Positions 45,901-55,846 are shown, numbered from the stretch's first letter. The stretch: 64,000 bases of DNA from Clostridium aciditolerans (GCF_016316925.1 NZ_JAEEGB010000014.1:1-64000), one strand, 5' to 3'. A program made the numbers and translations. Notes: generated by a model from the sequence alone, not told the origin.

Positions 45901-46541
45901 TCCATTGCGAGGAAGTATGCACAGGATATACCTGCTGGACCAGCGCCAATTATTGCAACCTTTTTATTAGTTTTCTCCTTAACATCTGGCACAAATGTAC
46001 CATTGTTTACATCTATATCTCCAAGGAATCTTTTAAGCTCAGCAATTGCTATTGGATCATCAGAATTCTGACGTCTACAAGCTGTTTCACATGGGTGAGG
46101 ACAAACTCGCCCTATACTTGCAGGTAGTGCTACAACATCTTTAACAAGCTTTATTGCTTCTTCATATTGTCCGTTAGCAATTAAACCAACATATCCTTGA
46201 CAATCTGTATGTGCAGGGCATGCATTTACACATGGAGGTCTACAATCTCCCCTATGATCTGAGGCTAAAAGCTCAAAAGCAGCTTTTCTTGCGGATATAG
46301 TTCTGGCTGTATCTGTTTTTACTACCATACCATCTGATGCTATTGTTGAACATGCTCTTTGAAGCTTTGGATTTCCTTCTATTTCAACAACACATACACC
46401 GCATGCACCATAGGGTTTCATTCTGCTATCATAACAAAGGTTTGGAATGTCTATTTCATTATCAAGTGCTATTTTTAATATTGTAGCTCCTTCTTGTGCA
46501 GCCAACTCTCTATTATTTATATTCACTCTAATTGTTCCCAT
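42933..46541 (-). CDS. NuoG/GltD-like large subunit of a predicted Stn-type electron-bifurcating transhydrogenase
   Basis: The protein has 1202 residues. Order: 2Fe-2S ferredoxin domain (C36, C47, C50, C64); Cys-rich GltD/NfnB N-domain (about 95-170); FAD site IIGAGPAGISCAYFL and NAD(P) site VIGGGNTAMDVARTA (about 195-490); Cys-rich stretch CLECGCHDYFEC; two 4Fe-4S motifs CILCGQCVRACEEF and CISCGQCVDVCPTGAC; then a formate-dehydrogenase/NuoG-type region starting CNYCGVGCNL. The Cys/Sec that binds Mo or W in formate dehydrogenases is missing (SMTSSEASG there), so this domain is probably structural, as in NuoG. It follows the NuoF-like gene. AGGAGAGGTGG sets the start at 46541. Confidence 0.82.
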   Translation of the reverse strand: MGTIRVNINNRELAAQEGATILKIALDNEIDIPNLCYDSRMKPYGACGVCVVEIEGNPKLQRACSTIASDGMVVKTDTARTISARKAAFELLASDHRGDCRPPCVNACPAHTDCQGYVGLIANGQYEEAIKLVKDVVALPASIGRVCPHPCETACRRQNSDDPIAIAELKRFLGDIDVNNGTFVPDVKEKTNKKVAIIGAGPAGISCAYFLAMEGHEVVIYESMPKPGGMLRYGIPQYRLPKEILDAEIDTLRKMGVEIKCNVKLGADISLPYLQKTYDAVFVAIGAWASSDIGCKGQDMEGVLGGIDFLRMATQSEPIYMGNKVIVIGGGNTAMDVARTAVRLGAENVKLLYRRTRDEMPAEKIEIDEAEEEGVEFNFLVAPVEITGNGTRATTIRCQKMRLGEADASGRRKPEPIEGEEITFEADLIVSAIGQRVNADCVKELTTTRKGTISVNENTFETNIEGVFAGGEASTGPKIAIEAIAQGKNAARVIHSYLNGVIIPVANPNYIVQNDLCKKDFEHVEKQNREPQVVVPAEKRKLSFSPISETFTEEVALREASRCLECGCHDYFECKLIKYIEKHDIDTERICGEKHKRQEEQNHPFITRNADKCILCGQCVRACEEFIGVTAIGLEKRGFDSKVIPEFNLPLQESSCISCGQCVDVCPTGACIEKEAVKKQVPVDFDNINSVCNYCGVGCNLVLQSKGNLVYKSIPNRSKDEGLLCVKGRFGINFINDKNRVKTSVVRRKGESIEVDLEEALTLISKNLQLVKGQYGDNSVAILASPRFANEEVFIAKKIADKLNTSFIGSMTSSEASGMESVIGYNASTNSYDELYSTDLIVSIGNVDENHPVMAVKMKYAAREKAKLVSISSNKTRMEDYANISFNPYNNIEFLKSFIKALFDGGYINENEVSNKAENLDSLKNYVKDAKDCTDAAKLAKMYGEAKKAIIVIDDDIVTEDTYKLLADAAVITGKIGKPHSGIIIVRSISNAQGFIDIGIKAKGMEMLEQMKEGKIKAAVIIGEDPVGDDKDTAEILKNLEFLATLDTFMTDTALISNVVVPIGSFAESEGTLTRSDRKVQKITPAISTANVNTLFNNLSKIAQHLDINIVTLKQASEMLSSEIEAYSGLCEADIQNEEIYVPNSRTNTYGSQVLCTDGFNKESKKAVLALPNGDKMFKDKKVYDSIQMRFDSYLKETGLTR

Positions 46542-46558
46542 ATATACCACCTCTCCTT

Positions 46559-48313
46559 CTACTCTACATTGATAGAATTAAATCTACATACTGTTATACA
46601 ATTGCCGCATCTTATACACTTTTCTTGGTCTATTTCATGGGCCTCTTTTACCTGACCCTTAATAGCCTCAGCTGGACATTTTTTTGCACATAGGGTGCAG
46701 CCCTTACAAGCGTCAGCAGAAATTGTATAGGTTAAAAGACTCTTACACTGTTTAGCTGGACACTTTTTAGTTTCTATATGGGATAAATATTCATCTCTAA
46801 AATATCTTATCGTTGTAAGTACAGGGTTAGGTGCAGTTTGGCCAAGTCCGCACAAAGATCCATCCTTAATACTTACACATAATTCTTCTAATGTTTTAAT
46901 GTCCTCATCTTTGCCATTCCCTGAGCATATCCGCTCCAGCATCTCAAGCATTCTTTTTGTTCCTATTCTGCAATATATACATTTTCCACAGGATTCCTTA
47001 CAGGTAAAATCAAGAAAGAATCTTGCCATATCTACCATACATGTATTTTCATCCATTACAATCATACCGCCAGATCCCATGATGGCACCGGTTTTACTAA
47101 TTGATTCATAGTCAACAGGAGTATCCAGTAATTCTTTTGGTATGCATCCACCAGAAGGGCCGCCCATTTGAACTGCTTTAAATTCTTTGTCTTGTTTTAT
47201 TCCTCCGCCTATTCCATAGATAACATCTCTGAGTTTCATTCCCATAGGAACTTCTACTAGCCCGCCTTTTTTAACCTTACCTGCAAGAGCGAATACTTTT
47301 GTACCTTTGCTCTTTTCAGTACCATAAGCAGCGAATGTCTGCCCTCCATTTACTAATATCCATGGAACGTTGGCATAGGTTTCTACATTATTTATATTTG
47401 TTGGTTTTGCAAAATATCCAGATTGAGCAGGGAATGGAGGCTTCAATCTTGGCATACCTCTTTCGCCCTCAAGAGATGCGATTAATGCAGTTTCTTCCCC
47501 GCATACAAATGCTCCAGCACCTGTCTTGATTAATATATCAAATTCGAAGTTAGAACCCAGTATATTTTTACCTAAATAATTTCTCTCTCTTGCTTGGTTA
47601 ATTGCTATTTTAAGTCTTTCTATTGCAAGGGGGTATTCAGCACGACAGTATATGAAACCCTTCTTTGCGCCCATTGCATAGCCTGCTATTGCCATACCCT
47701 CAAGAACTGCATGAGGATCACCTTCAAGTACACTTCTATCCATAAATGCACCTGGATCTCCTTCATCAGCATTACATACTACATATTTATCCTGACCCTT
47801 AGATTTTTTAGCAGCATCCCATTTAAACCAAGTAGGAAAACCTGCGCCACCTCTACCTCTTAATCCAGATACCTTTATTTCTTCAATAACCTCTTCAGGA
47901 GTCATTTCATTAACAACTCTACTGAGTGCCTTATATCCATTGTTCTCAATATATTCATCAATTTTCTCAGGATTGATTATCCCGCAATTTTTAAGTACAA
48001 TTCTGACCTGATTCTTTAACTGAGGGTATGGTTCCTTATCAGTAGATACTATATACTGACTAAGTGGTTCTCCATTAATAATGTGACTATCAACTATTTC
48101 TTCAATTAAGCTTGCTGTAACATTGGCATATGTAAACACAGCATCGCCATCAATAATATCAACTATTGGTTCATAAAAACACATGCCTATGCAGCCAGTA
48201 ATTGAAAGGTCAATATTTAAGTTCTTTTCATTAATTAATTCGCTTAATCTATCTTTAACTTTTTTAGCCCCTGCAGCTATACCGCAGCTGCCAAATCCTA
48301 TTCTAATCTTCAT
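46559..48313 (-). CDS. NuoF/HydB-like NADH-binding flavoprotein subunit
   Basis: The protein has 584 residues. An N-terminal thioredoxin-like 2Fe-2S domain (C10, TGCIGMC) is followed by the NuoF core: FMN/NADH loop GLRGRGGAGFPTWFKW, CNADEGDPGAFMDR, CGEETALIASLEG, and the 4Fe-4S motif ESCGKCIYCRIGTKRM. The C-terminus adds two ferredoxin motifs, CKGCTLCAKKCPAEAI and CIRCGNCITVCRFNSI, as in HydB of bifurcating hydrogenases. It likely oxidises or reduces NADH and exchanges electrons with ferredoxin. The ATG directly follows the NuoE-like stop codon (TAAATG). Confidence 0.88.
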   Translation of the reverse strand: MKIRIGFGSCGIAAGAKKVKDRLSELINEKNLNIDLSITGCIGMCFYEPIVDIIDGDAVFTYANVTASLIEEIVDSHIINGEPLSQYIVSTDKEPYPQLKNQVRIVLKNCGIINPEKIDEYIENNGYKALSRVVNEMTPEEVIEEIKVSGLRGRGGAGFPTWFKWDAAKKSKGQDKYVVCNADEGDPGAFMDRSVLEGDPHAVLEGMAIAGYAMGAKKGFIYCRAEYPLAIERLKIAINQARERNYLGKNILGSNFEFDILIKTGAGAFVCGEETALIASLEGERGMPRLKPPFPAQSGYFAKPTNINNVETYANVPWILVNGGQTFAAYGTEKSKGTKVFALAGKVKKGGLVEVPMGMKLRDVIYGIGGGIKQDKEFKAVQMGGPSGGCIPKELLDTPVDYESISKTGAIMGSGGMIVMDENTCMVDMARFFLDFTCKESCGKCIYCRIGTKRMLEMLERICSGNGKDEDIKTLEELCVSIKDGSLCGLGQTAPNPVLTTIRYFRDEYLSHIETKKCPAKQCKSLLTYTISADACKGCTLCAKKCPAEAIKGQVKEAHEIDQEKCIRCGNCITVCRFNSINVE

Positions 48314-48841
48314 TTAAACAGCTTCCTCCTTTTCTTTAGCATATATATCCTTAATAATTCTTCTTGCACCATCAGGCGTCAAATTTCCATATGCCTCTCC
48401 ATTAATCATAATTACAGGTGCAAGACTGCAGCAACCAAGACACGCTACATCTTCAAGTGAGAACATTCCATCACTGCTTGTTTCTCCTGGGCTAATCCCA
48501 AGTTCATCACAAATAGCATTTCCTACTGCTTCTGAACCGTTTACGTGACAAGCTGTTCCCTGACATTGAAGTATAATATACTTACCTACAGGATTTAATC
48601 TAAATTGAGAATAGAATGTAGCAACTCCATATACCTTTGCTCTTTTATTACCTGTCTTATCCGCGATTAATTTCAGCACATCAAGGGGGAGGTAGCCATA
48701 TACACCCTGTGCATCTTGCAATATGCTAATCAAGTTTCCATTTTCCTTGTGATATCTATCAAATACATTGTCCATTAAGGATAGATCAACCTGATTAGTG
48801 CTAAATTTTGACTCTAAATTTTTTTCACAGTCACAAGCCAT
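48314..48841 (-). CDS. NuoE/HydC-like 2Fe-2S subunit
   Basis: This 175-residue thioredoxin-like ferredoxin carries the 2Fe-2S ligands in CQGTACHVNG (C-x4-C) and CLGCCSLAP (C-x3-C). A helical N-terminal region (ENGNLISILQDAQGVYGYLP) is typical of NuoE. It is the first gene of the three-gene set and forms the HydBC-like core with the next subunit. An AGGAGTGAT-type site precedes the ATG. Repeat copy J lies directly upstream, between this gene and the NfnA-like gene. Confidence 0.88.
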   Translation of the reverse strand: MACDCEKNLESKFSTNQVDLSLMDNVFDRYHKENGNLISILQDAQGVYGYLPLDVLKLIADKTGNKRAKVYGVATFYSQFRLNPVGKYIILQCQGTACHVNGSEAVGNAICDELGISPGETSSDGMFSLEDVACLGCCSLAPVIMINGEAYGNLTPDGARRIIKDIYAKEKEEAV

Positions 48842-48883
48842 CCTTTATCACTCCTTTTTAAAATTTTGTTACAAAAAATTTTT

Positions 48884-49073
48884 AAGAGGACATTTGACAG
48901 AGAGTAGAGGACAATGAAGGTGAGTTTTCTTCCTTGTGTCAGAAAACTAATTTATACTTTGACTGGTTTCACTAATGTAAAACATCGCCTTATAATATAA
49001 TTAAAGATTTTTCGTAGTTTAGCGGAGAAAAATCCTCCTTCATTGTCCTCTGTCAATTGTCCTTTGTCCTCTA
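48884..49073 (-). repeat. Heptamer-ended repeat, copy J
   Basis: 190 bp, oriented with the minus-strand genes. One end reads GAGGACA, TTTGACA, GAGAGTA, GAGGACA; the other is the inverted array ending TTTGTCCTCTA. Middle stem GGTTTCAC/GTAAAAC is partly decayed. It splits the redox cluster between the NfnA-like and NuoE-like genes. A hairpin after the NfnA-like gene (49074-49095) leads straight into it on the minus strand. Confidence 0.85.
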
Positions 49074-49096
49074 AAAAATGCGACCTATTTTTTAAA
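49074..49096 (-). terminator. Terminator-like hairpin after the NfnA-like gene
   Basis: AAAAAATGCGACCTATTTTTT forms a short hairpin that, on the minus strand, follows the NfnA-like stop codon and ends in T at the edge of repeat copy J. Confidence 0.45.
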
Positions 49097-49101
49097 ATTA
49101 C

Positions 49102-49950
49102 CTATAAGTTTAGTCCTACACGACACTTATGAGCTTCTTCTTTTTTGTACATAGCTTGTCTTCTTATTGCTTCTTCAAAGTCAACTAAATGACCATCGAA
49201 TTCTGGTCCATCTATACAAGTAAATTTAGTCTCTCCGCCTACAGTAACTCTGCAACCTCCGCATAAGCCTATTCCATCTATCATTATTTGTTTTAAGCTT
49301 ACTATAGTTTTAATACCAAAACCTTTCGTAAATTCACATATGGATTTCATCATAGTCATTGGAGCTACAGCAACAATATGGTCATAATTTTTTCTTTCAT
49401 TTTCAATAAGCTCTTTCAATAGCTCTTCGGCAGAACCTTTATAACCATAGCTTCCATCATTAGTTGCTATATATGAATTAGCAGATATGGTTCTCATTTC
49501 TTTCTCAAGCAATAAGTGCTCTTTTGATTCACATCCAACTATTACATCTGCATCAATTCCGTGATCATAAAGCCATTTAACCTGAGGATATACATGCGCT
49601 GCACCGATGCCATCAGCTACAAATACTATGCTTTTATTTCTTAAAACCTCTAAATCTTCATTTAATAAATCAGAAGGGTGTCCTAGTGGACCTACAAAAT
49701 CTAAAAATGATTCATCAATTTCGTAGGTGGATATCTTACGAGTAGAGATACCGAGTGCTTGGAACACAACAGTCACAGTTCCTCTATTAGTGTCATAGTC
49801 ACAGATAGTCAAAGGGATTCTTTCGCTTTTTTCGTCACTTCTCACTATAACGAATTGTCCTGGCAAGCAAGATTTAGCAATTCTTGGAGCCTCAATATCC
49901 ATTAAAAAAGTATTAGAATCTAGCATTTTCTTGTTTGTAATTTTATACAT
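49102..49950 (-). CDS. NfnA/SudB-like FAD- and NAD-binding electron transfer protein
   Basis: The protein has 282 residues. The ferredoxin reductase fold has FAD motif ERIPLTICDYD near residue 63 and NAD-binding GIGAAHVYPQVKWL. The C-terminal CGGCRVTVGGETKFTCIDGPEFDGHLVDF holds the 2Fe-2S Cys ligands and is typical of the small subunit of NADH-dependent ferredoxin:NADP+ oxidoreductase and of sulfide dehydrogenase. The usual NfnB partner gene is absent; the only NfnB-like (GltD) sequence nearby is fused within the large subunit downstream on the same strand. It may work with that complex; this is inferred. Confidence 0.85.
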   Translation of the reverse strand: MYKITNKKMLDSNTFLMDIEAPRIAKSCLPGQFVIVRSDEKSERIPLTICDYDTNRGTVTVVFQALGISTRKISTYEIDESFLDFVGPLGHPSDLLNEDLEVLRNKSIVFVADGIGAAHVYPQVKWLYDHGIDADVIVGCESKEHLLLEKEMRTISANSYIATNDGSYGYKGSAEELLKELIENERKNYDHIVAVAPMTMMKSICEFTKGFGIKTIVSLKQIMIDGIGLCGGCRVTVGGETKFTCIDGPEFDGHLVDFEEAIRRQAMYKKEEAHKCRVGLNL

Positions 49951-51673
<1,723 letters not shown>

Positions 51674-51691
51674 GTTCTTATCAATATAATG

Positions 51692-51737
51692 AAAAAGCCC
51701 TAGAAGCTTATTTAACAATAACTCTAGGGCTTTTTTA
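51692..51737 (+). terminator. Intrinsic terminator after eno
   Basis: AAAAAGCCCTA (51692-51702) pairs with TAGGGCTTTTT (51725-51735); the T run closes the stem. Confidence 0.8.
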
Positions 51738-51894
51738 ATAGATTTTATAATAAATTAGTTGGCTTTTAGAAAAGGAGAAGAAAGATGTAGTCAATTCATA
51801 AATATTTTGCAGAGCATTTTTATCATATTATTGTAATAACTAAATCTATATGTTAAAATGTAAGATGTGTTATAATACCAGGAGGTGGAGAAAC

Positions 51895-52128
51895 ATGCGT
51901 ATTGCTTTAACAGTTATACAGGCTATAGTAGCAGTAATACTAATAACAGTTGTATTAATGCAGCCAAGTAAGACTAATGGATTAAGCGGATTAGTAAGTG
52001 GCGGAACTGGAGAGTCATTTTATTCTAGGAACAAGTCAAGAACATCTGAAGCAAGACTATCAAGAATTACAGTTATATGTTCAATAATATTTGCAGTATT
52101 ATGTTTATTACAGAATATAATAAAGTAA
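51895..52128 (+). CDS. secG: Preprotein translocase subunit SecG
   Basis: This 77-residue protein has two TM helices (about 3-22 and 53-74) joined by a loop with LMQPSKTNGLSGLVSGGTGESFYSRNKSRT, the SecG pattern. It assists the SecYE channel. CAGGAGGTGGAG sets the start at ATG 51895; the frame upstream has no ribosome site. Its place between eno and rnr is conserved in Firmicutes. Confidence 0.93.
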   Translation: MRIALTVIQAIVAVILITVVLMQPSKTNGLSGLVSGGTGESFYSRNKSRTSEARLSRITVICSIIFAVLCLLQNIIK

Positions 52129-52147
52129 TATTTTAGATTTACATATG

Positions 52148-52183
52148 TAGAGCGGAGTTTTAAGACCGCTCTATTTATTTTTC
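52148..52183 (+). terminator. Intrinsic terminator after secG
   Basis: TAGAGCGG (52148-52155) and CCGCTCTA (52166-52173) with a 10-base loop, followed by a T-rich tract. Confidence 0.8.
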
Positions 52184-52373
52184 CCTAAATCAATTGACTG
52201 TTGGATAAATTTGCTATAATATAAGAATAAAAATTCAGCATTACTTCTAAAATTTAATATTAATGTAAATATTGTTGAATATTTTTCTTTGATTATTATA
52301 AAGATAATAATGATTAGTTTTAGGTAATATAAACCTACCTTTATTAAAATCTAAAATGTACGGGGTGAGAAAG

Positions 52374-54752
52374 ATGAATATAAGAGAAGTGCTTTTGAGC
52401 TTTATGAGAGAACAAGCGTATAAGCCTATGGATATAATTGAGTTAGAAAGGGTCTTTGATATAAAGAAATCAGAAAGAAAAGATTTTGAAAAAATATTAA
52501 GTGGTATGGAAAAGGACGGGCAAATAGTAAAAACTCGTACTGAGCACTATGGGGTACCAGATAGAATGGGATTAGTAGTTGGACGCCTTCAAGGTCATCA
52601 AAAAGGCTTTGGCTTTGTAATAGCGGAAGAGGAAAGGCCAGATGTGTTTGTACCATCATCATATATGAATGGTGCTATGCACGGAGATAAAGTTGTTGTA
52701 AAGATAACCAGAGAAGAGAATAAAGGAAAAAAATGTGAAGGGGAAATAATAAGAATTCTTGAACGAGCACATAAGACTGCAATAGGAGTTTTTGAAGATA
52801 GTAAAAACTTTGGATTTGTTGTCCCTGAGGAAAAAAGAATATACCAAGATATATTTATACCTAAAGAATGTAAAAATGGAGCAAAAACTGGAGATGTAGT
52901 AATTGTAGAAATAACTACATGGCCAGATAAGAGGAGAAATCCGGAAGGAAAAGTTAAGGAGATACTAGGTAAAAAAGGTGATAAAGGAATTGACATATTA
53001 ACCATAATTAAAAAATATGGCTTACCAGAGGAATTCCCTCCAAAGGTAGAGGCATATGCAGATGGAATACCAGATGAAATACCAGAAGAAGAATACAAAA
53101 AAAGAAAAGATTTAAGAGACTTAACGATTGTAACTATAGATGGTGAGGATGCAAAAGATTTAGATGATGCGATATCCATTGAAAAACTGCCTAATGGTAA
53201 TTACTATCTTGGAGTTCATATAGCGGATGTATCTAATTATGTAAAGGAAAAGAATCCTTTAGATAAAGAGGCTTTAAATAGAGGAACTTCAGTTTACTTA
53301 ATAGACAGAGTAATACCTATGCTGCCTAGAAAGCTGTCAAATGGCATATGCAGTCTTAACCCTAGAGTTGATAGACTTACTTTAAGTTGTTTTATGGAAA
53401 TAGATAAAACTGGTAAGGTTGTTGACCATGAGATCGTAGAAAGTGTAATAAAAACCTGTGAAAGAATGACATATACAAATGTAACAAACATACTTACAGA
53501 GCAAGATCCTGAGCTTATGCAAAGATATGATTATTTAGTAGATACTTTTAAGCTTATGGAAGAACTATGTGGTGTTTTAAATAAAAAGAGACTAGGCCGT
53601 GGAGCTATAGACTTTGATTTTGAAGAGTGCAAAATAATTTTAGATGAAATGGGTAAACCAGTAGATATTAAGCCATATGAAAGAGCTATAGCAAATAGAA
53701 TAATTGAGGAATTTATGCTTGTATGTAATGAAACTATAGCAGAGCATATGTTTTGGGTTAACATGCCTTTTGTATACAGAATTCACGAGGATCCAGATGA
53801 AGAAAAGCTTGCTCATTTTAGTGAGTTTATACACAATTTAGGATATGCTGTTAGATTTGGTGAAGAAGTACGTCCTAAAATGCTACAGAGTATAATAGAA
53901 AAAGTAAAAGGTAAAAAGGAAGAAACAGTAGTAAGTACTTTATTGCTTCGTTCAATGAAGCAAGCAAGATATTCACCAGATTGTGTAGGTCACTTTGGTC
54001 TTGCGGCTAAATATTATTGTCATTTTACATCACCTATAAGAAGATATCCTGATCTTATAATTCATAGAATAATAAAGGAATTCATAAATGGTCAAATAGA
54101 TGAAAAGAGATCTAAGAGATTGCTTGCAGAAGTAGAGTATGCGTCAAAGCAATCTTCAGAAACAGAAAGAACAGCTCAAGACGCAGAAAGAGAAGTAGAT
54201 GATCTGAAAAAGGCCGAGTATATGAGTGAAAGAATAGGTGAGGAATATGAAGGTATAGTATCTTCAGTAACAAACTTTGGAATGTTTGTTGAACTTCCAA
54301 ATACTATAGAAGGTCTTGTACATCTTAGCACTCTAGATGACGATTACTATATATATGATGAGAGACATTTAAGCTTAATTGGAGAAAGAACTAAGAAAAT
54401 ATATAAACTTGGCGATGAAGTGAAAATAAAAGTAGCAAGAGTAGATATGTTTGCCCATGAAATATACTTTGAGATCCTTAAAGGAGAGGAAGAAGATATG
54501 GAAAAAGGTGAGTATACAACAGATGGAATAGGAAATAGCGACTTAAACAGTGAAAATGTCAAAATGAACAACTATCCCGTTGATCAAACAGAAACTGATA
54601 AAGACAAAGAAGAAAATACATTAAAGCAGGCATCAATGTCACCGATAGGTGAAGATGAATACACAACAGATGGAATAGGAAATAAGGATTTAAACAATGA
54701 AGGAGAATCAGCGGTAGTATTGACAGAAGAATTTCAGAGAAAATTAAGGTAA
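52374..54752 (+). CDS. rnr: Ribonuclease R
   Basis: This 792-residue 3'-5' exoribonuclease degrades structured RNA. Order: winged helix (about 1-60), two cold-shock domains (about 70-210; GLVVGRLQGHQKGFGFV, TAIGVFEDSKNFGFV), RNB domain (about 255-590; TIDGEDAKDLDDAI holds the Mg-binding Asp residues) and an S1 domain (about 625-705; GIVSSVTNFGMFVEL). The last 85 residues are an unusual acidic tail with two copies of EYTTDGIGN-x-DLN. ATG 52374 follows CGGGGTGAG. It is followed by smpB and ssrA, its known partners in trans-translation. Confidence 0.95.
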   Translation: MNIREVLLSFMREQAYKPMDIIELERVFDIKKSERKDFEKILSGMEKDGQIVKTRTEHYGVPDRMGLVVGRLQGHQKGFGFVIAEEERPDVFVPSSYMNGAMHGDKVVVKITREENKGKKCEGEIIRILERAHKTAIGVFEDSKNFGFVVPEEKRIYQDIFIPKECKNGAKTGDVVIVEITTWPDKRRNPEGKVKEILGKKGDKGIDILTIIKKYGLPEEFPPKVEAYADGIPDEIPEEEYKKRKDLRDLTIVTIDGEDAKDLDDAISIEKLPNGNYYLGVHIADVSNYVKEKNPLDKEALNRGTSVYLIDRVIPMLPRKLSNGICSLNPRVDRLTLSCFMEIDKTGKVVDHEIVESVIKTCERMTYTNVTNILTEQDPELMQRYDYLVDTFKLMEELCGVLNKKRLGRGAIDFDFEECKIILDEMGKPVDIKPYERAIANRIIEEFMLVCNETIAEHMFWVNMPFVYRIHEDPDEEKLAHFSEFIHNLGYAVRFGEEVRPKMLQSIIEKVKGKKEETVVSTLLLRSMKQARYSPDCVGHFGLAAKYYCHFTSPIRRYPDLIIHRIIKEFINGQIDEKRSKRLLAEVEYASKQSSETERTAQDAEREVDDLKKAEYMSERIGEEYEGIVSSVTNFGMFVELPNTIEGLVHLSTLDDDYYIYDERHLSLIGERTKKIYKLGDEVKIKVARVDMFAHEIYFEILKGEEEDMEKGEYTTDGIGNSDLNSENVKMNNYPVDQTETDKDKEENTLKQASMSPIGEDEYTTDGIGNKDLNNEGESAVVLTEEFQRKLR
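54509..54702 (+). repeat. Duplicated segment encoding the RNase R tail
   Basis: Two segments of about 44 bases (54509-54552 and 54659-54702) encode EYTTDGIGNSDLNSE and EYTTDGIGNKDLNNE. They are separated by a Lys/Asp/Glu-rich linker of about 35 residues. Confidence 0.75.
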
Positions 54753-54777
54753 GAACTATAGAACGTACGGAAATATA

Positions 54778-54822
54778 AAGGTTTAATACTGAAGAAGTTA
54801 AATTCAGTATTAAACCTTTTTT
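54778..54822 (+). terminator. Intrinsic terminator after rnr
   Basis: AAGGTTTAATACTGAA (54778-54793) and TTCAGTATTAAACCTT (54803-54818) are exact complements with a 9-base loop, followed by T. A second A/T hairpin (54853-54880) precedes the repeat element. Confidence 0.9.
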
Positions 54823-54879
54823 ATGTAGTTGTTTATATCTTCAATTCGTAACATAAAAATAATGTGGAGCATTATTTTT

Positions 54880-55279
54880 TAGAGGACAGAGGACAATTGA
54901 CAGAGGACAGAGAATGAGGATTTTCCTCCGTTACACTACGGAAAACCTTTAATTATTTTTTCGCAATAGGCGACTTTGTCGCAAGCCGTTAGGCTGTATC
55001 AATTTGTTAATACTCTGGTTCAGATGCTTCTTTAATAGCTATATTCAAAGGTTACAAATTACAGGCTTCGGGCGAAGCCCTTTAGGAATAAAAATTTTAA
55101 CTGAATCATAATGGAGAATTTTAAAAAATAAATTACCCACTGGAACTTGACACAAACTATTTTTGAGACTCGTTTCACTAATCTCAAACATCGGCTTATA
55201 ATATAATTAAAGATTTTTCGCAATATAGTGGAGAAAAATCCTCCTTCACTGTCCACTGTCCTCTGTCAATTGTCCTCTG
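54880..55279. mobile_element. Heptamer-ended element K, decayed relative of the gene-bearing element D
   Basis: 400 bp. Left array GAGGACA, GAGGACA, ATTGACA, GAGGACA; right array inverted, ending TGTCCTCTGA. As in element D, the same hairpin type lies inside both ends. Reverse-complemented, its inner left side matches the 3' part of element D (GCCTAACGGCTTGC, then ATAATTAAAGGTTTTCCGTAG) and a gene fragment. The other half has GGCTTCGGGCGAAGCC and a middle hairpin like the short copies (TTTGAGATTAGTGAAACG on the minus strand). It sits between rnr and smpB. Confidence 0.75.
55007..55049 (-). pseudogene. Relic of a four-helix-bundle gene inside element K
   Basis: The reverse complement of this stretch, GAATATAGCTATTAAAGAAG then CATCTGAACCAGAGTATTAAC, matches 22041-22080 of the four-helix-bundle gene (GAATATAGCTCTTAAAGAAG, CATCTGAAACAGAGTATTGG) with few changes. 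The rest of the gene is lost. Confidence 0.75.
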
Positions 55280-55372
55280 ATAAAAATTGCAAGGTTTATA
55301 TCAGGACTTGACATAAACTTACTTATATTATATAATTTAGTACTACGAATAAAATCTAAAGTAGGTGTTTTT

Positions 55373-55846
55373 ATGGCTAAAAGTACATCAAACAATAAAA
55401 CTCTAGCTGAAAACAGAAAAGCAAGGCACGATTATTTTATTGAAGAAAGTATGGAAACAGGTATCGAGCTTGTTGGAACAGAAGTAAAATCTATAAGATT
55501 AGGCAAAGCGAATTTAAAAGATAGCTATGCTGAAATAAAAAATGGAGAAGTGTATGTTTGCAATATGCACATAAGTCCATATGAGAAGGGAAACATATAT
55601 AATAGGGACCCCCTTAGAGATAGAAAACTGCTTCTTCATAAAAGCGAGATTTCTAGACTTTTAGGATTTACTACTCAAAAAGGATATACATTAATTCCGC
55701 TATCTCTATATCTTAAGAACGGAAGAGTAAAAGTTAATCTAGCAGTGGCTAGAGGTAAGAAGAATTATGATAAAAGAGATGCTATGCTTGAAAAAGCAGC
55801 TAAGAGAGATATAGATAGACAGATGAAGGAAAAATCAAAGTATTAA
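55373..55846 (+). CDS. smpB: SsrA-binding protein SmpB
   Basis: This 157-residue tmRNA-binding protein has the family pattern [45 protein letters not shown], then [28 protein letters not shown] and a basic C-terminal tail ([19 protein letters not shown]) that enters the ribosome decoding site. It rescues stalled ribosomes with tmRNA, which is encoded 283 bases downstream. AGTAGGTG precedes the ATG. Element K separates it from rnr. Confidence 0.95.
   Translation: MAKSTSNNKTLAENRKARHDYFIEESMETGIELVGTEVKSIRLGKANLKDSYAEIKNGEVYVCNMHISPYEKGNIYNRDPLRDRKLLLHKSEISRLLGFTTQKGYTLIPLSLYLKNGRVKVNLAVARGKKNYDKRDAMLEKAAKRDIDRQMKEKSKY

Noticed and set aside
42933-46541. Large subunit as an active formate dehydrogenase or an iron hydrogenase.
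   Set aside because: The Mo-binding Cys/Sec position reads SMTSSEASG and there is no H-cluster motif; only the Fe-S and GltD-like parts look functional.
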